The position numbers and the translations under genes were made by a program. Source: an uncultured Polymorphobacter sp. (GTDB taxonomy: Bacteria; Pseudomonadota; Alphaproteobacteria; Sphingomonadales; Sphingomonadaceae). Taken from it: a stretch of DNA of 10,528 nucleotides. Shown one piece after another: positions 1 to 6,399 of the stretch (the stretch's first letter is position 1; the number at the start of each line of letters is the position of its first letter). Under the pieces are notes generated by a model. That model was not told where the DNA came from and made no database searches. It was given only the letters and a program-made list of their open reading frames with translations. The DNA lies in contig CALMPZ010000111.1 of assembly GCA_937871645.1 (NCBI GenBank), forward strand, positions 1-10,528. Reading direction: 5' to 3'.

Positions 1-105
1 CTGAGGCCTGCACCCTATTGCTACCGGTGCCGCAAAAATCAACGTCGATTTTTGGTCGCAGGAATAAGTTGGGTGCAGGCCTCAGGCCTGCCCGCCGGAG
101 GCTCT
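1..105. repeat. Palindromic repeat element A (left end cut by window)
   Basis: Bases 1-15 (CTGAGGCCTGCACCC) are the exact reverse complement of 71-85, and 70-105 is identical to 1891-1926 of element B, so this is a second copy of the same outer repeat with its left arm truncated by the window edge. The arm contains its own internal palindrome (two 8-base halves around one central base). The 54-base core (16-69) is unrelated to the core of element B and holds a small near-palindrome at 34-53 (AAAAATC, six-base loop, GATTTTT). No coding potential is apparent. It lies downstream of the hydrolase gene. A non-coding dispersed repeat is the likely identity; its mobility or function is not shown. 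Confidence 0.8.
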
Positions 106-110
106 GAAAC

Positions 111-164
111 TTGACTCATAGTTTGATATCAAACCAGTTGGTTCGATATCAAACCATGAGTCAA
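111..164 (-). terminator. 54-bp near-perfect palindrome over the hydrolase stop codon; probable transcript-end hairpin
   Basis: Arms 111-136 and 139-164 are inverted repeats matching at 24 of 26 positions around a two-base centre. The right arm includes the TGA stop of the hydrolase gene. In a minus-strand transcript both mismatches become G-U pairs, so all 26 positions can pair; in a plus-strand transcript they would be A-C mismatches. Each arm carries a copy of a 14-base palindrome (GTTTGATATCAAAC at 121-134, exact; one base changed at 141-154), with centres 20 bases apart. The stem is AT-rich and no U-run follows it, so it is not a classical intrinsic terminator. A 3'-end stabilising or processing hairpin, or a double operator for a dimeric regulator, are alternatives. 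Confidence 0.5.
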
Positions 165-937
165 GCCAGCCCGAGGCGTTGCCGGAAGAATGCGATGGTC
201 CGCACTTCGGCGTCCTTGCCGGGGCCGCTGGTCGGAAGGTGGATGGTCAGCACCGAATGTGGTGAATAGCCGGTGTTCTGGCGGGCGTCGGCATCTTCGA
301 GTTCGACGCTTTCGAAGCGCTCGCCGAATTCCTTGCGGTAGCGGTCGAAGCGCCCGCCGGGTACCAGTCTGTCGCTTTTGTAGCGCAGGCCCAGCAGCGT
401 CAGATCCTCGGTCTCGAACCGCGCCCGCGCGCAGGCGATTTCGGCGTCGGAGGCGTCGATGGCGCCGTCCTTGCCGCGACGCAACGGCAGCGAAGGCTGT
501 GACAGCACCGGTGCCACCACCGAAGGCTCGGTCATCATCGCCAGCGCAAAGCCGCCAGTGAAGCACATGCCGAGCGCCCCGACGCCCGGCCCGCCGCAGT
601 CGGCGTGCGCGTGCCGCGCCAGTGCGCGCAGCCAATCGACAATCGGGCTCGATTTGCCGCCATTCCACGCGCTGAATTCGCGGCGGATGCAGACGTTCAT
701 GAACATCTGTTGCACCGCATAACCCGTCGACAATGGCTTGCCCGGCGTGCCGAACAGGCTCGGCAGGAACACCGTCATCCCGGCTTCGGCCACGCGGTCG
801 GCAAATTCGACGACTTGCGCATGCAGCCCCGGAATTTCGTGCATGATGATCACCGCCGGCCCGCTGCCGCGCCGGTACACCGGCCGCGTATATGGTGCGT
901 GGGTGAAGTCGGAAAGTGCATAGTCCTGAAGCGGCAT
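161..937 (-). CDS. Dienelactone hydrolase family protein (alpha/beta hydrolase)
   Basis: Encodes 258 aa, the usual size for dienelactone-hydrolase-family alpha/beta hydrolases. Visible features are the early strand and oxyanion region IIMHEIPG (residues 30-37), the nucleophile elbow GMCFTGG with Cys125 where this family has its catalytic cysteine, a candidate acid Asp189 (YKSDRLVP), and a candidate His227 (YSPHSVLT; His233 is less likely). The fold implies hydrolysis of an ester or lactone, but the substrate cannot be read from the sequence and no aromatic-degradation genes are nearby, so a chlorocatechol-pathway role is not supported. The ATG at 937 is chosen because AGGGGG lies seven bases upstream (945-950). 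An in-frame TTG at 991, directly after the ung stop, would add 18 residues but lacks a binding site. It probably shares a transcript with ung, 54 bases upstream. No signal peptide; probably cytoplasmic. Confidence 0.88.
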   Translation of the reverse strand: MPLQDYALSDFTHAPYTRPVYRRGSGPAVIIMHEIPGLHAQVVEFADRVAEAGMTVFLPSLFGTPGKPLSTGYAVQQMFMNVCIRREFSAWNGGKSSPIVDWLRALARHAHADCGGPGVGALGMCFTGGFALAMMTEPSVVAPVLSQPSLPLRRGKDGAIDASDAEIACARARFETEDLTLLGLRYKSDRLVPGGRFDRYRKEFGERFESVELEDADARQNTGYSPHSVLTIHLPTSGPGKDAEVRTIAFFRQRLGLA

Positions 938-991
938 TGTCGGTCCCCCTGCGTCGGCGCGCAGACTGGCCGATACTGCCGGCGCTGACAA

Positions 992-1708
992 CTAGGCCGG
1001 CAGCGCCCAATCCACCGGCGCACGCCCGTGCGCTTCCAGAAACGCATTCGCCTGGCTGAAATGCCGGCAGCCGAGAAAGCCGTTGTGCGCCGACAGTGGT
1101 GACGGGTGCGCGGCCTTGAGCACCAGATGCCGCGTCGTATCGACGAACGCCGCCTTGCGCTGCGCGTACGCCCCCCACAGCATGAACACCACCGGCTGCG
1201 GCTGGGCGTTGACCAGCGCAATCACCGCGTCGGTGAAGCGTTCCCAGCCGCGGCGCTGGTGCGACGCTGCCTGTGCCATCTCCACCGTCAGCACGCTGTT
1301 GAGCAGTAGCACGCCCTGCTGCGCCCAGGCTTCCAGATTGCCGTGGCGCGGGCGCGGCAGGCCGAGGTCGGCCTCAAGCTCCTTGTAGATATTGCCCAGC
1401 GACGGCGGTGGCCGGACACCCGGCGGCACGCTGAAACACAGCCCGTGCGCCTGCCCCGCGCCATGATATGGGTCCTGCCCCAAAATCACGACCTTGACGC
1501 TGTCGAGCGGCGTCGCATCAAGCGCGTGGAACCACAGTTTCGCCGGCGGGAAGATACGTTTGCCCGCCGCGCGCTCGGCCAGCAGGAACGCCCGCAGATC
1601 CGCCATGTACGGCGCGGCGAATTCGGCAGCGAGCGGCGCCTTCCAGCTATCGCCCAGCACAATGTCGCGGCGTTCGGCGTCGGGAACAGAATTCATCTGG
1701 GCTGACAT
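992..1708 (-). CDS. ung: Uracil-DNA glycosylase (family 1)
   Basis: Family-1 uracil-DNA glycosylase, which removes uracil from DNA as the first step of base excision repair, in the cytoplasm. Counting from the ATG at 1708 (238 aa), the water-activating motif GQDPYHG is at 77-83 with Asp79, the uracil-binding strand LLLNSVLTV is at 134-142 with Asn137, and the DNA-intercalation loop HPSPLSAH is at 201-208 with His201. This is a complete, normal-length enzyme. The start is uncertain: ATG codons at 1708 and 1696 and a TTG at 1732 are all in frame, and none has a convincing ribosome-binding site. The TTG lies only ten bases from repeat element B. The gene is followed after 54 bases by the hydrolase gene. 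Any promoter of its own would have to lie in or next to the repeat; otherwise it depends on read-through from the cco operon. Confidence 0.95.
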   Translation of the reverse strand: MSAQMNSVPDAERRDIVLGDSWKAPLAAEFAAPYMADLRAFLLAERAAGKRIFPPAKLWFHALDATPLDSVKVVILGQDPYHGAGQAHGLCFSVPPGVRPPPSLGNIYKELEADLGLPRPRHGNLEAWAQQGVLLLNSVLTVEMAQAASHQRRGWERFTDAVIALVNAQPQPVVFMLWGAYAQRKAAFVDTTRHLVLKAAHPSPLSAHNGFLGCRHFSQANAFLEAHGRAPVDWALPA

Positions 1709-1741
1709 GCCCTGAGGGCGGGGATTAGACAAGGGAAAGGG

Positions 1742-1927
1742 AAGAGCCTCCGGCGGGCAGGCCTGAGGCCTGCACCCATTTGAAGAGCACTATCGTCATC
1801 CCGGCGAAGGCCGGGACCCAGCTTTCTTTTCACCGGCAGCAGTAAGAAAGCTGGATCCCGGCCTTCGCCGGGATGACGAAAGAAAATAAATGGGTGCAGG
1901 CCTCAGGCCTGCCCGCCGGAGGCTCTT
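1742..1927. repeat. Palindromic repeat element B: 40-bp perfect outer inverted arms with a nested element
   Basis: Arms 1742-1781 and 1888-1927 are perfect 40-base reverse complements. The right arm shares 36 identical bases (1891-1926) with element A (70-105). Each arm also holds an internal hairpin, for example 1757-1773, with two 8-base halves around one unpaired base. The 106 bases between the arms hold a second, unrelated inverted repeat, annotated separately. The element fills nearly all of the space between the end of the cco operon and ung, and its right end supplies the last two bases of the stop codon of the 79-aa ORF. It is non-coding. Folded as RNA it would form a very long stem and could block read-through between the two gene groups, but there is no clean U-run. 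Confidence 0.88.
1793..1879. repeat. Nested inverted repeat of the GTCATCCCGGCGAAGG type
   Basis: Arms 1793-1828 and 1844-1879 are 36-base reverse complements with one mismatch, separated by a 15-base loop. Within each arm the CCGGCGAAGGCCGG portion can itself fold into a small hairpin. From memory, the core resembles dispersed palindromes common in sphingomonads and other Proteobacteria; I have not checked this against any database. Its position inside the outer arms of element B, where element A has a different core, makes it look like an insertion into, or replacement of, the core of an outer element. No ORF of substance is present. Confidence 0.8.
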
Positions 1928-2165
1928 AATCCTGCAAGACCTTCCGCCGCGTCGTACCGAGGTGGCAGACCTTGGCGCAGTCGGGCATGGGTGCGGGCTT
2001 GGTCGGTGCGCCGGGGCTGGCGACCAGCCGCACGCCGTTGCCGGTGCACAGTTCGACCATGCCGGCGGTGGGCATCGCCCCCAAAGGCGCAGCAATGGCC
2101 GAGGCTGCGAGCATCCATGCAGCGAGGCAGGCGGGTGCGGCAGCCAGCGGCGACTTAGTCAGCAT
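1926..2165 (-). CDS. Small secreted or membrane-anchored cysteine-containing protein at the end of the cco operon
   Basis: Encodes 79 aa of unrecognised family. Residues 8-30 are a hydrophobic Ala/Leu-rich stretch ending in SAIAAPLGA, which fits a signal peptide or single anchor, so the C-terminal part would lie in the periplasm. The exported part has Cys40 (ELCTGNG) and a C-x3-C-H motif at 63-68 (DCAKVCH), a plausible metal site or disulphide pair. The spacing is not the CxxCH of c-type heme attachment. The ATG overlaps the end of ccoS by 11 bases, so it is probably translated by coupling and belongs to the cbb3 assembly operon. A periplasmic role linked to copper or oxidase assembly is a guess from context only. 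The TAA stop is completed by bases of repeat element B, so the C-terminus may have been altered by insertion of that repeat. A spurious ORF is possible but less likely given the coupling and signal-like start. Confidence 0.65.
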   Translation of the reverse strand: MLTKSPLAAAPACLAAWMLAASAIAAPLGAMPTAGMVELCTGNGVRLVASPGAPTKPAPMPDCAKVCHLGTTRRKVLQD

Positions 2166-2304
2166 CTTCGTCCTCGATCAGAATGCGCGCCGCGGCGCCG
2201 TCGAGGTCATCGAACTGGCCGCTGCGCAGCGACCAGAAGAACGCTGCCAGCCCGCCGAGGCCGAGCAGCAGCGCCACCGGAATGAGGAAGACCAGACCGT
2301 TCAT
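2155..2304 (-). CDS. ccoS: Cytochrome oxidase maturation protein CcoS (FixS)
   Basis: A short gene of 49 aa. The protein starts MNGLVFLIPVALLLGLGG, a single transmembrane helix (about residues 4-23), followed by the family signature FFWSLRSGQFDDLDG (22-36), and ends in an acidic tail (EDEDAD). CcoS is needed for insertion of the heme and copper cofactors into the CcoN subunit of cbb3 oxidase. Length and layout match the family. The ATG overlaps the ccoI stop as ATGA, with no separate ribosome-binding site, so expression is presumably by translational coupling. The 79-aa ORF downstream begins inside its last codons. Confidence 0.95.
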   Translation of the reverse strand: MNGLVFLIPVALLLGLGGLAAFFWSLRSGQFDDLDGAAARILIEDEDAD

Positions 2305-4439
2305 TTGGGCAATGCCGCGTTGCGCAGGCGCAGTGCGTTGCCGATGACCAGCACCGAAGACCCTGACATCGCGAGCGCGGCGATCAGCGGCGTCACCAGT
2401 CCGGCAATCGCCAGCGGCACGGCGATGACGTTGTAACCGATGGCGAGCGCGAAGTTCTGCCGCACGATGCGCTGTGTCGCGCGGGCGACGCGCACCGCGG
2501 TGGCCACCGGCAGCAGGCTGTCGCCGAGGAATACCGCGTCGGCGGCGTTCTGGCCGGCGTCGCTTGCTGAGGCGGGGGCCATCGAAACATAGCCCGCCGC
2601 GAGTGCCGGGCCGTCGTTGAGGCCGTCGCCGACCATCAGCACCTTGGCGCCGTTCGCGGCCAGCACGCCGATTGCGTCAAGCTTGTCTTGCGGCAGCATT
2701 GCCGCCTGCGCCGGTAGCGCCAGTTCGGCGGCGACGATGGCGACACCGGTGACATTGTCGCCCGACAGGATCGATCCGGGCAGGCCGAGCGCGGCGAGCT
2801 GCGCGACAGCGGCGGCGGCACCCGGACGCAGCGCGTCGGCGAAATCGAGCATCACCGGCGGCGCATCGCCGACGGTCAACGCGCACGCCAGGCCGGCGGC
2901 AATCGCTTCGGGGCGGCCGAGCGTGACACTGGCGTCGCCGCAGCGGGCGCTGACGCCGGTGCCGGGGGTTTCGGTGATATCGGTGAGCGTGGCGGGTGTG
3001 ACGCCGCCTGCGGTCAGCGACCGGCGCAACGCCTCGCTGAGCGGATGGCGGCTCGACTGGGCCAATGCGAGCGCGACCGATTTCTGGGTGGGCGTCAGCA
3101 CGTCGAGGTTGAGCGGTTCGGGGCGGCCGAGCGTCAGCGTGCCGGTCTTGTCGAAGACGGCGGCATCGGCGTCCGCCAGCCGTTCGAGCGCCGAGCCATC
3201 CTTGACCAGCACCCCGGCGCGCATCAGCGCGCCCGCCGCGACAATCTGCGCCACCGGCACCGCCAGCCCGAGCGCGCACGGACAGGTGATGATCAGCACC
3301 GAAATCGCAATCAGCAGCGCGCCGTGCCAGCCCGCACCGGCGATCATCCAGCCGACCAGGCTGAGCAGCGCCAGTGTGTGCACGGCGGGGGCATAAGCCC
3401 TCGCGGCGCGGTCGGCGATGCGGACGTAGCGGGATTTGGATTGGCCCGCCTGCTCCATCAGCCGCGCGATATCGGCAATCGCGGTGTCGGCGCCGGCCGC
3501 AGTCACCTGCACGCGCACCGGCGCGGTCAGGTTGAGTGTGCCGGCATGGACCAGCGCGCCCAAGGCGACGGGTACGGGGACGCTTTCACCGGTCAGTAGC
3601 GAGCGGTCGAACTGGCTGGCGCCGTCCAGCACCACACCGTCGGCGGCGAGGCGTTCACCCGCCGCGACGTGCATGACCATGCCGGGCTGCAACGCGGCAG
3701 CGGCGCACCAGTGCGTGCGGCCTTCGGCGTCACCGACCAGCGCGCCCGGCGCGGTGTTGCGCAGCAGCGCCGAGACGCCGTCGCGGGCGCGGTCGCGCAT
3801 GACGCTGTCGAGCCAGCGCCCCGTCAGCAGGAAGAACAGCAGCATGACGGCGGAGTCGAAATAGGCGTGCGCGCCGCCGGTGATGGTTTCGAACAGGCTG
3901 AGCGCGCAGGCGAGCACGACGCCGATCGAAATCGGCACGTCCATGTTGGTGTGGCCCGACCGCAGTGCCGCCCAGGCCGATTTGAAGAACGGCCGGCCGG
4001 CATAGGCGACGGCGGGCAGCGCGATCATCGCCGACAGCCAGTGGAACAGCTCGCGCGTCGCGCCGGTGGCGCCCGACCACACCGACACCGACAGCAGCAT
4101 CACGTTCATCGCGGCAAAGCCCGCGACCGCCATCGCGCGCAGCAATTCCCGGCTGTCATCGGCGGTATCGCTGGCGAGCGCCTGCCCCAGCGGCTGCGCT
4201 TCGAACCCGAGTCCGGCGATGGCGGCCTGCAGTTCGGGCGGCGTCAGCGCCGGCAGATGCGCGATGGCGACGCGCTTGGCGGTCAGGTTGACGCGCGCGC
4301 TGACGATGCCTGCGGTGCGCGGCAGGCCGGTTTCGAGCTTCGAGATGCACGCCGCGCAACGCATTCCCGGCACCGAGAATGACGTTTCCGTCAGCGGTGT
4401 CGCCGCGATCAGGCCTTGCGCAGGAAGCGGTGCGTTCAT
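2301..4439 (-). CDS. ccoI: Copper-translocating P-type ATPase of the cbb3 assembly pathway (CcoI/FixI)
   Basis: Encodes 712 aa, an inner-membrane P1B-type copper ATPase that exports Cu(I) for assembly of the CcoN heme-copper centre. In order: an N-terminal heavy-metal domain with MRCAAC (Cys28, Cys31); the first membrane helices (about 100-210); the actuator domain with LLTGES (281-286); the metal-binding membrane motif CPC at 386-388; the phosphorylation motif DKTGTLT with Asp430; the nucleotide-domain HP at 465-466; the hinge motif GDGLNDG at 604-610; and the final helices with MSGSSVLVIGNALRL (691-705). All catalytic motifs are intact. The start at 4439 overlaps the ccoH stop as ATGA and the stop overlaps ccoS as ATGA. 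The cco operon context, rather than a cue or cop context, indicates the slow CcoI/FixI exporter for oxidase biogenesis rather than copper detoxification. Confidence 0.96.
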   Translation of the reverse strand: MNAPLPAQGLIAATPLTETSFSVPGMRCAACISKLETGLPRTAGIVSARVNLTAKRVAIAHLPALTPPELQAAIAGLGFEAQPLGQALASDTADDSRELLRAMAVAGFAAMNVMLLSVSVWSGATGATRELFHWLSAMIALPAVAYAGRPFFKSAWAALRSGHTNMDVPISIGVVLACALSLFETITGGAHAYFDSAVMLLFFLLTGRWLDSVMRDRARDGVSALLRNTAPGALVGDAEGRTHWCAAAALQPGMVMHVAAGERLAADGVVLDGASQFDRSLLTGESVPVPVALGALVHAGTLNLTAPVRVQVTAAGADTAIADIARLMEQAGQSKSRYVRIADRAARAYAPAVHTLALLSLVGWMIAGAGWHGALLIAISVLIITCPCALGLAVPVAQIVAAGALMRAGVLVKDGSALERLADADAAVFDKTGTLTLGRPEPLNLDVLTPTQKSVALALAQSSRHPLSEALRRSLTAGGVTPATLTDITETPGTGVSARCGDASVTLGRPEAIAAGLACALTVGDAPPVMLDFADALRPGAAAAVAQLAALGLPGSILSGDNVTGVAIVAAELALPAQAAMLPQDKLDAIGVLAANGAKVLMVGDGLNDGPALAAGYVSMAPASASDAGQNAADAVFLGDSLLPVATAVRVARATQRIVRQNFALAIGYNVIAVPLAIAGLVTPLIAALAMSGSSVLVIGNALRLRNAALPK

Positions 4440-4903
4440 TGCAGCGTTTCGAGCAGCCGTGCTTCTGCCGGCCCCTGCTTGAGTTCGACGCGCACCTGCC
4501 AGCGGCCCGGCGGCAGGCTTTGATGCGCGCGCAGGCTGTGGTCGGCGTCGGTGTAGAAGGTCAGCGCGATATCGGGGGCGCGGCCCAGCGGATGCGACGC
4601 CACGCCCTTGGCGATGAGTCCGGCGAGCGGCGCGCCGGCCTTGGTCACCACCAGTTGCGGGCTACGTTCGCTGTCGAGACTGAGGCGCGAAGCCCAGCCC
4701 AGCGCCTTCTGGTCACGCGCCGCCTGCAGCCAGCCGTTGTATTTCTGGCTGGCGACATAGCTGTTGTCGACGACGGTGCCGCCGAAGGTGGCGATGGCAA
4801 AGCGCGCCATGACCAGATTGACTGCGATGACGACACCGAAGAACGCCACGAGAATCGCCGTCATATGGTAGCCGGTGAAGCGCTTGGTGGCAGCATGGCT
4901 CAT
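4436..4903 (-). CDS. ccoH: FixH/CcoH family cbb3 assembly protein
   Basis: Encodes 155 aa in the fourth position of the ccoG-H-I-S assembly block. The N-terminal part has one transmembrane helix (about residues 13-34, HMTAILVAFFGVVIAVNLVM). The rest is a periplasmic domain with the FixH-family features FGGTVVDNSYVASQKYN (about 40-56) and a C-terminal beta-rich segment with LPPGRWQVRVEL. FixH/CcoH associates with the cbb3 oxidase and supports its assembly and stability. The start at 4903 is supported by GAGGAGG seven bases upstream (4911-4917), the best ribosome-binding site in the assembly block. The ATG overlaps the ccoG stop and the stop overlaps the ccoI start, both as ATGA. Confidence 0.93.
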   Translation of the reverse strand: MSHAATKRFTGYHMTAILVAFFGVVIAVNLVMARFAIATFGGTVVDNSYVASQKYNGWLQAARDQKALGWASRLSLDSERSPQLVVTKAGAPLAGLIAKGVASHPLGRAPDIALTFYTDADHSLRAHQSLPPGRWQVRVELKQGPAEARLLETLQ

Positions 4904-6399
4904 TCTTCGCCCTCCTCGACCGGCTTGGCGCGTTCGAAGTTGGCGACGACGCTGTCAGCTTCGCTGCGACCGGCTTCTGCGCCACTGGCATCGAACTTCG
5001 CGCTGATCGTCAGCGGCGACCGCTGCGGGCCGGCACCGGGTGCGGCCACGAACAGCCGGACCTTTGTAACACTATCGGCGGGCACCGGCACGCGCATTGT
5101 CGTCGTCGCAGTGGCGCGGCTGCCGGTTTCGGCCCATGCCACGGCGCCAGGAAGTCCCGAAATCGCCAGCGTGACGACGCGCGGCCGGGTTTCCATGTTG
5201 CGGATCTTGACCGTGTAGTTGTTGCGGACTTCGCCATCCGAAAGCTGGACGAACGCCGGATTGCGGTCGTGCTGGGCGCTGATATCGAGCCGCGTGCGCT
5301 GGCCGAGCGTGAACAGCATTGCCGCACCGATTGATGCCCAGATGGTGAAATAGATGATCGTCCGCGGCCGCAGCAGCGTCTTCAACACCGGCGGCGCGGT
5401 GCCGCCGGCCTTTTCGATGACGGCATCTTCGAGCGTCGCATAGTCGATCAGCCCGCGCGGCCGGCCGATCTGGTCCATCACCTTGTCGCAGGCATCGATG
5501 CACAGCGCACAAGTGATGCAGCCGATCTGCGGTCCTTCGCGGATGTCGATGCCCGTCGGGCACACCGACACGCACTGGTTGCAGTCGATGCAGTCGCCAA
5601 GCTTGTCGTCGAAACTGGCTTCGGTCGCAGCGGCCTTTTTCAGCCCCTGCGTGCGCGGTTCGCCGCGCCAGTCCTTGTAGGTGACGATCAGCGATTTTTC
5701 ATCGAGCATCGCAGTCTGGATGCGCGGCCACGGGCACATGTAGATGCACACCTGTTCGCGCATGAAGCCGCCGAAGACGAACGTCGTCGCGGTCAGCACG
5801 CCGACGGTCGCATAGGCGACGCTGGGCGCATTGCCGGTCAGGAAATCGCGCAGCAAGGTCGGCGCATCGGCAAAATAGAAAATCCACGCGCCGCCCGTCG
5901 AAATCGCGATCAGCAGCCAGATGCTGTATTTGGCCGCGCGGCGCGTCGTCTTGGCGGCGGTCCACGGCGCGTTCGCCAGGCGAATCTGGGCGTTGCGGTC
6001 GCCGTCGATCCAGCGTTCGACATGCTGGAACAGGTCGGTCCACACCGTTTGCGGGCAGGCATAGCCGCACCACGCGCGGCCGACCGCCGAGGTGACGAGG
6101 AACAGCCCGATGCCCGCCATCACCAGCATGCCCGCGACGTAATAGAATTCGTGTGGCCAGATCTCGATCGAGAACATGTAGAAGCGCCGGTGCGCCAGAT
6201 CGACCAGCACCGCCTGGCTGGGCGCATACGGCCCGCGATCCCAGCGCAACCACGGCGTGACGTAGTAGATCGTCAGCGTCACCGCCATGATCACCCACTT
6301 CAGCCGCCGGAAAAAGCCGTCGACCGCCTTGGGATAGACGCCCTTGCGCTTTTGGTAGAGCGGGCTGTTCGGACTCGTGAGGTCGCTAAGGCTGGACAT
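4900..6399 (-). CDS. ccoG: Cytochrome c oxidase accessory protein CcoG (FixG/RdxA), polyferredoxin
   Basis: Encodes 499 aa from the ATG at 6399, a normal length for CcoG. It is a membrane-bound iron-sulfur protein that acts in cbb3 biogenesis, with a proposed role as a cupric reductase feeding Cu(I) to the assembly machinery. Membrane segments are visible at about 36-51, 86-105, 158-178, 194-212 and 346-366. Conserved cysteine pairs CGYACPQ (Cys111, Cys115) and CIYMCPWPR (Cys218, Cys222) flank the helices. Two 4Fe-4S ferredoxin clusters follow, with Cys270, 273, 276, 280 and Cys294, 297, 300, 304. The C-terminal region (about 370-475) is the periplasmic Ig-like FixG domain. The open frame extends 43 codons further upstream, but that part lies within ccoP and reads as low-complexity Arg-rich sequence, so the ATG after WPP is chosen. 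It overlaps the end of ccoP by 14 bases. Confidence 0.95.
   Translation of the reverse strand: MSSLSDLTSPNSPLYQKRKGVYPKAVDGFFRRLKWVIMAVTLTIYYVTPWLRWDRGPYAPSQAVLVDLAHRRFYMFSIEIWPHEFYYVAGMLVMAGIGLFLVTSAVGRAWCGYACPQTVWTDLFQHVERWIDGDRNAQIRLANAPWTAAKTTRRAAKYSIWLLIAISTGGAWIFYFADAPTLLRDFLTGNAPSVAYATVGVLTATTFVFGGFMREQVCIYMCPWPRIQTAMLDEKSLIVTYKDWRGEPRTQGLKKAAATEASFDDKLGDCIDCNQCVSVCPTGIDIREGPQIGCITCALCIDACDKVMDQIGRPRGLIDYATLEDAVIEKAGGTAPPVLKTLLRPRTIIYFTIWASIGAAMLFTLGQRTRLDISAQHDRNPAFVQLSDGEVRNNYTVKIRNMETRPRVVTLAISGLPGAVAWAETGSRATATTTMRVPVPADSVTKVRLFVAAPGAGPQRSPLTISAKFDASGAEAGRSEADSVVANFERAKPVEEGEE

Noticed and set aside
129..1221. Long minus-strand open frames overlapping the hydrolase and ung genes (for example 129-1178)
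   Set aside because: They are Arg/Ala-rich shadows in other frames of high-GC genes with clear motifs; no domain is recognisable in them.
1..1927. CRISPR array or insertion sequence as explanation of the repeats
   Set aside because: There is no regular direct-repeat and spacer series and no transposase ORF; the repeats are inverted and palindromic.
1962..1979. The C-x3-C-H motif in the small ORF as a c-type heme site
   Set aside because: The standard attachment motif is CxxCH; the extra residue and the lack of a cytochrome-like fold in 79 aa make heme binding unlikely. A metal or disulphide role is kept as speculation.
2617..4482. Several plus-strand open frames of 140-260 codons opposite ccoI
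   Set aside because: Antisense shadows of an intact P-type ATPase, with compositions typical of reversed high-GC codons and no motifs.
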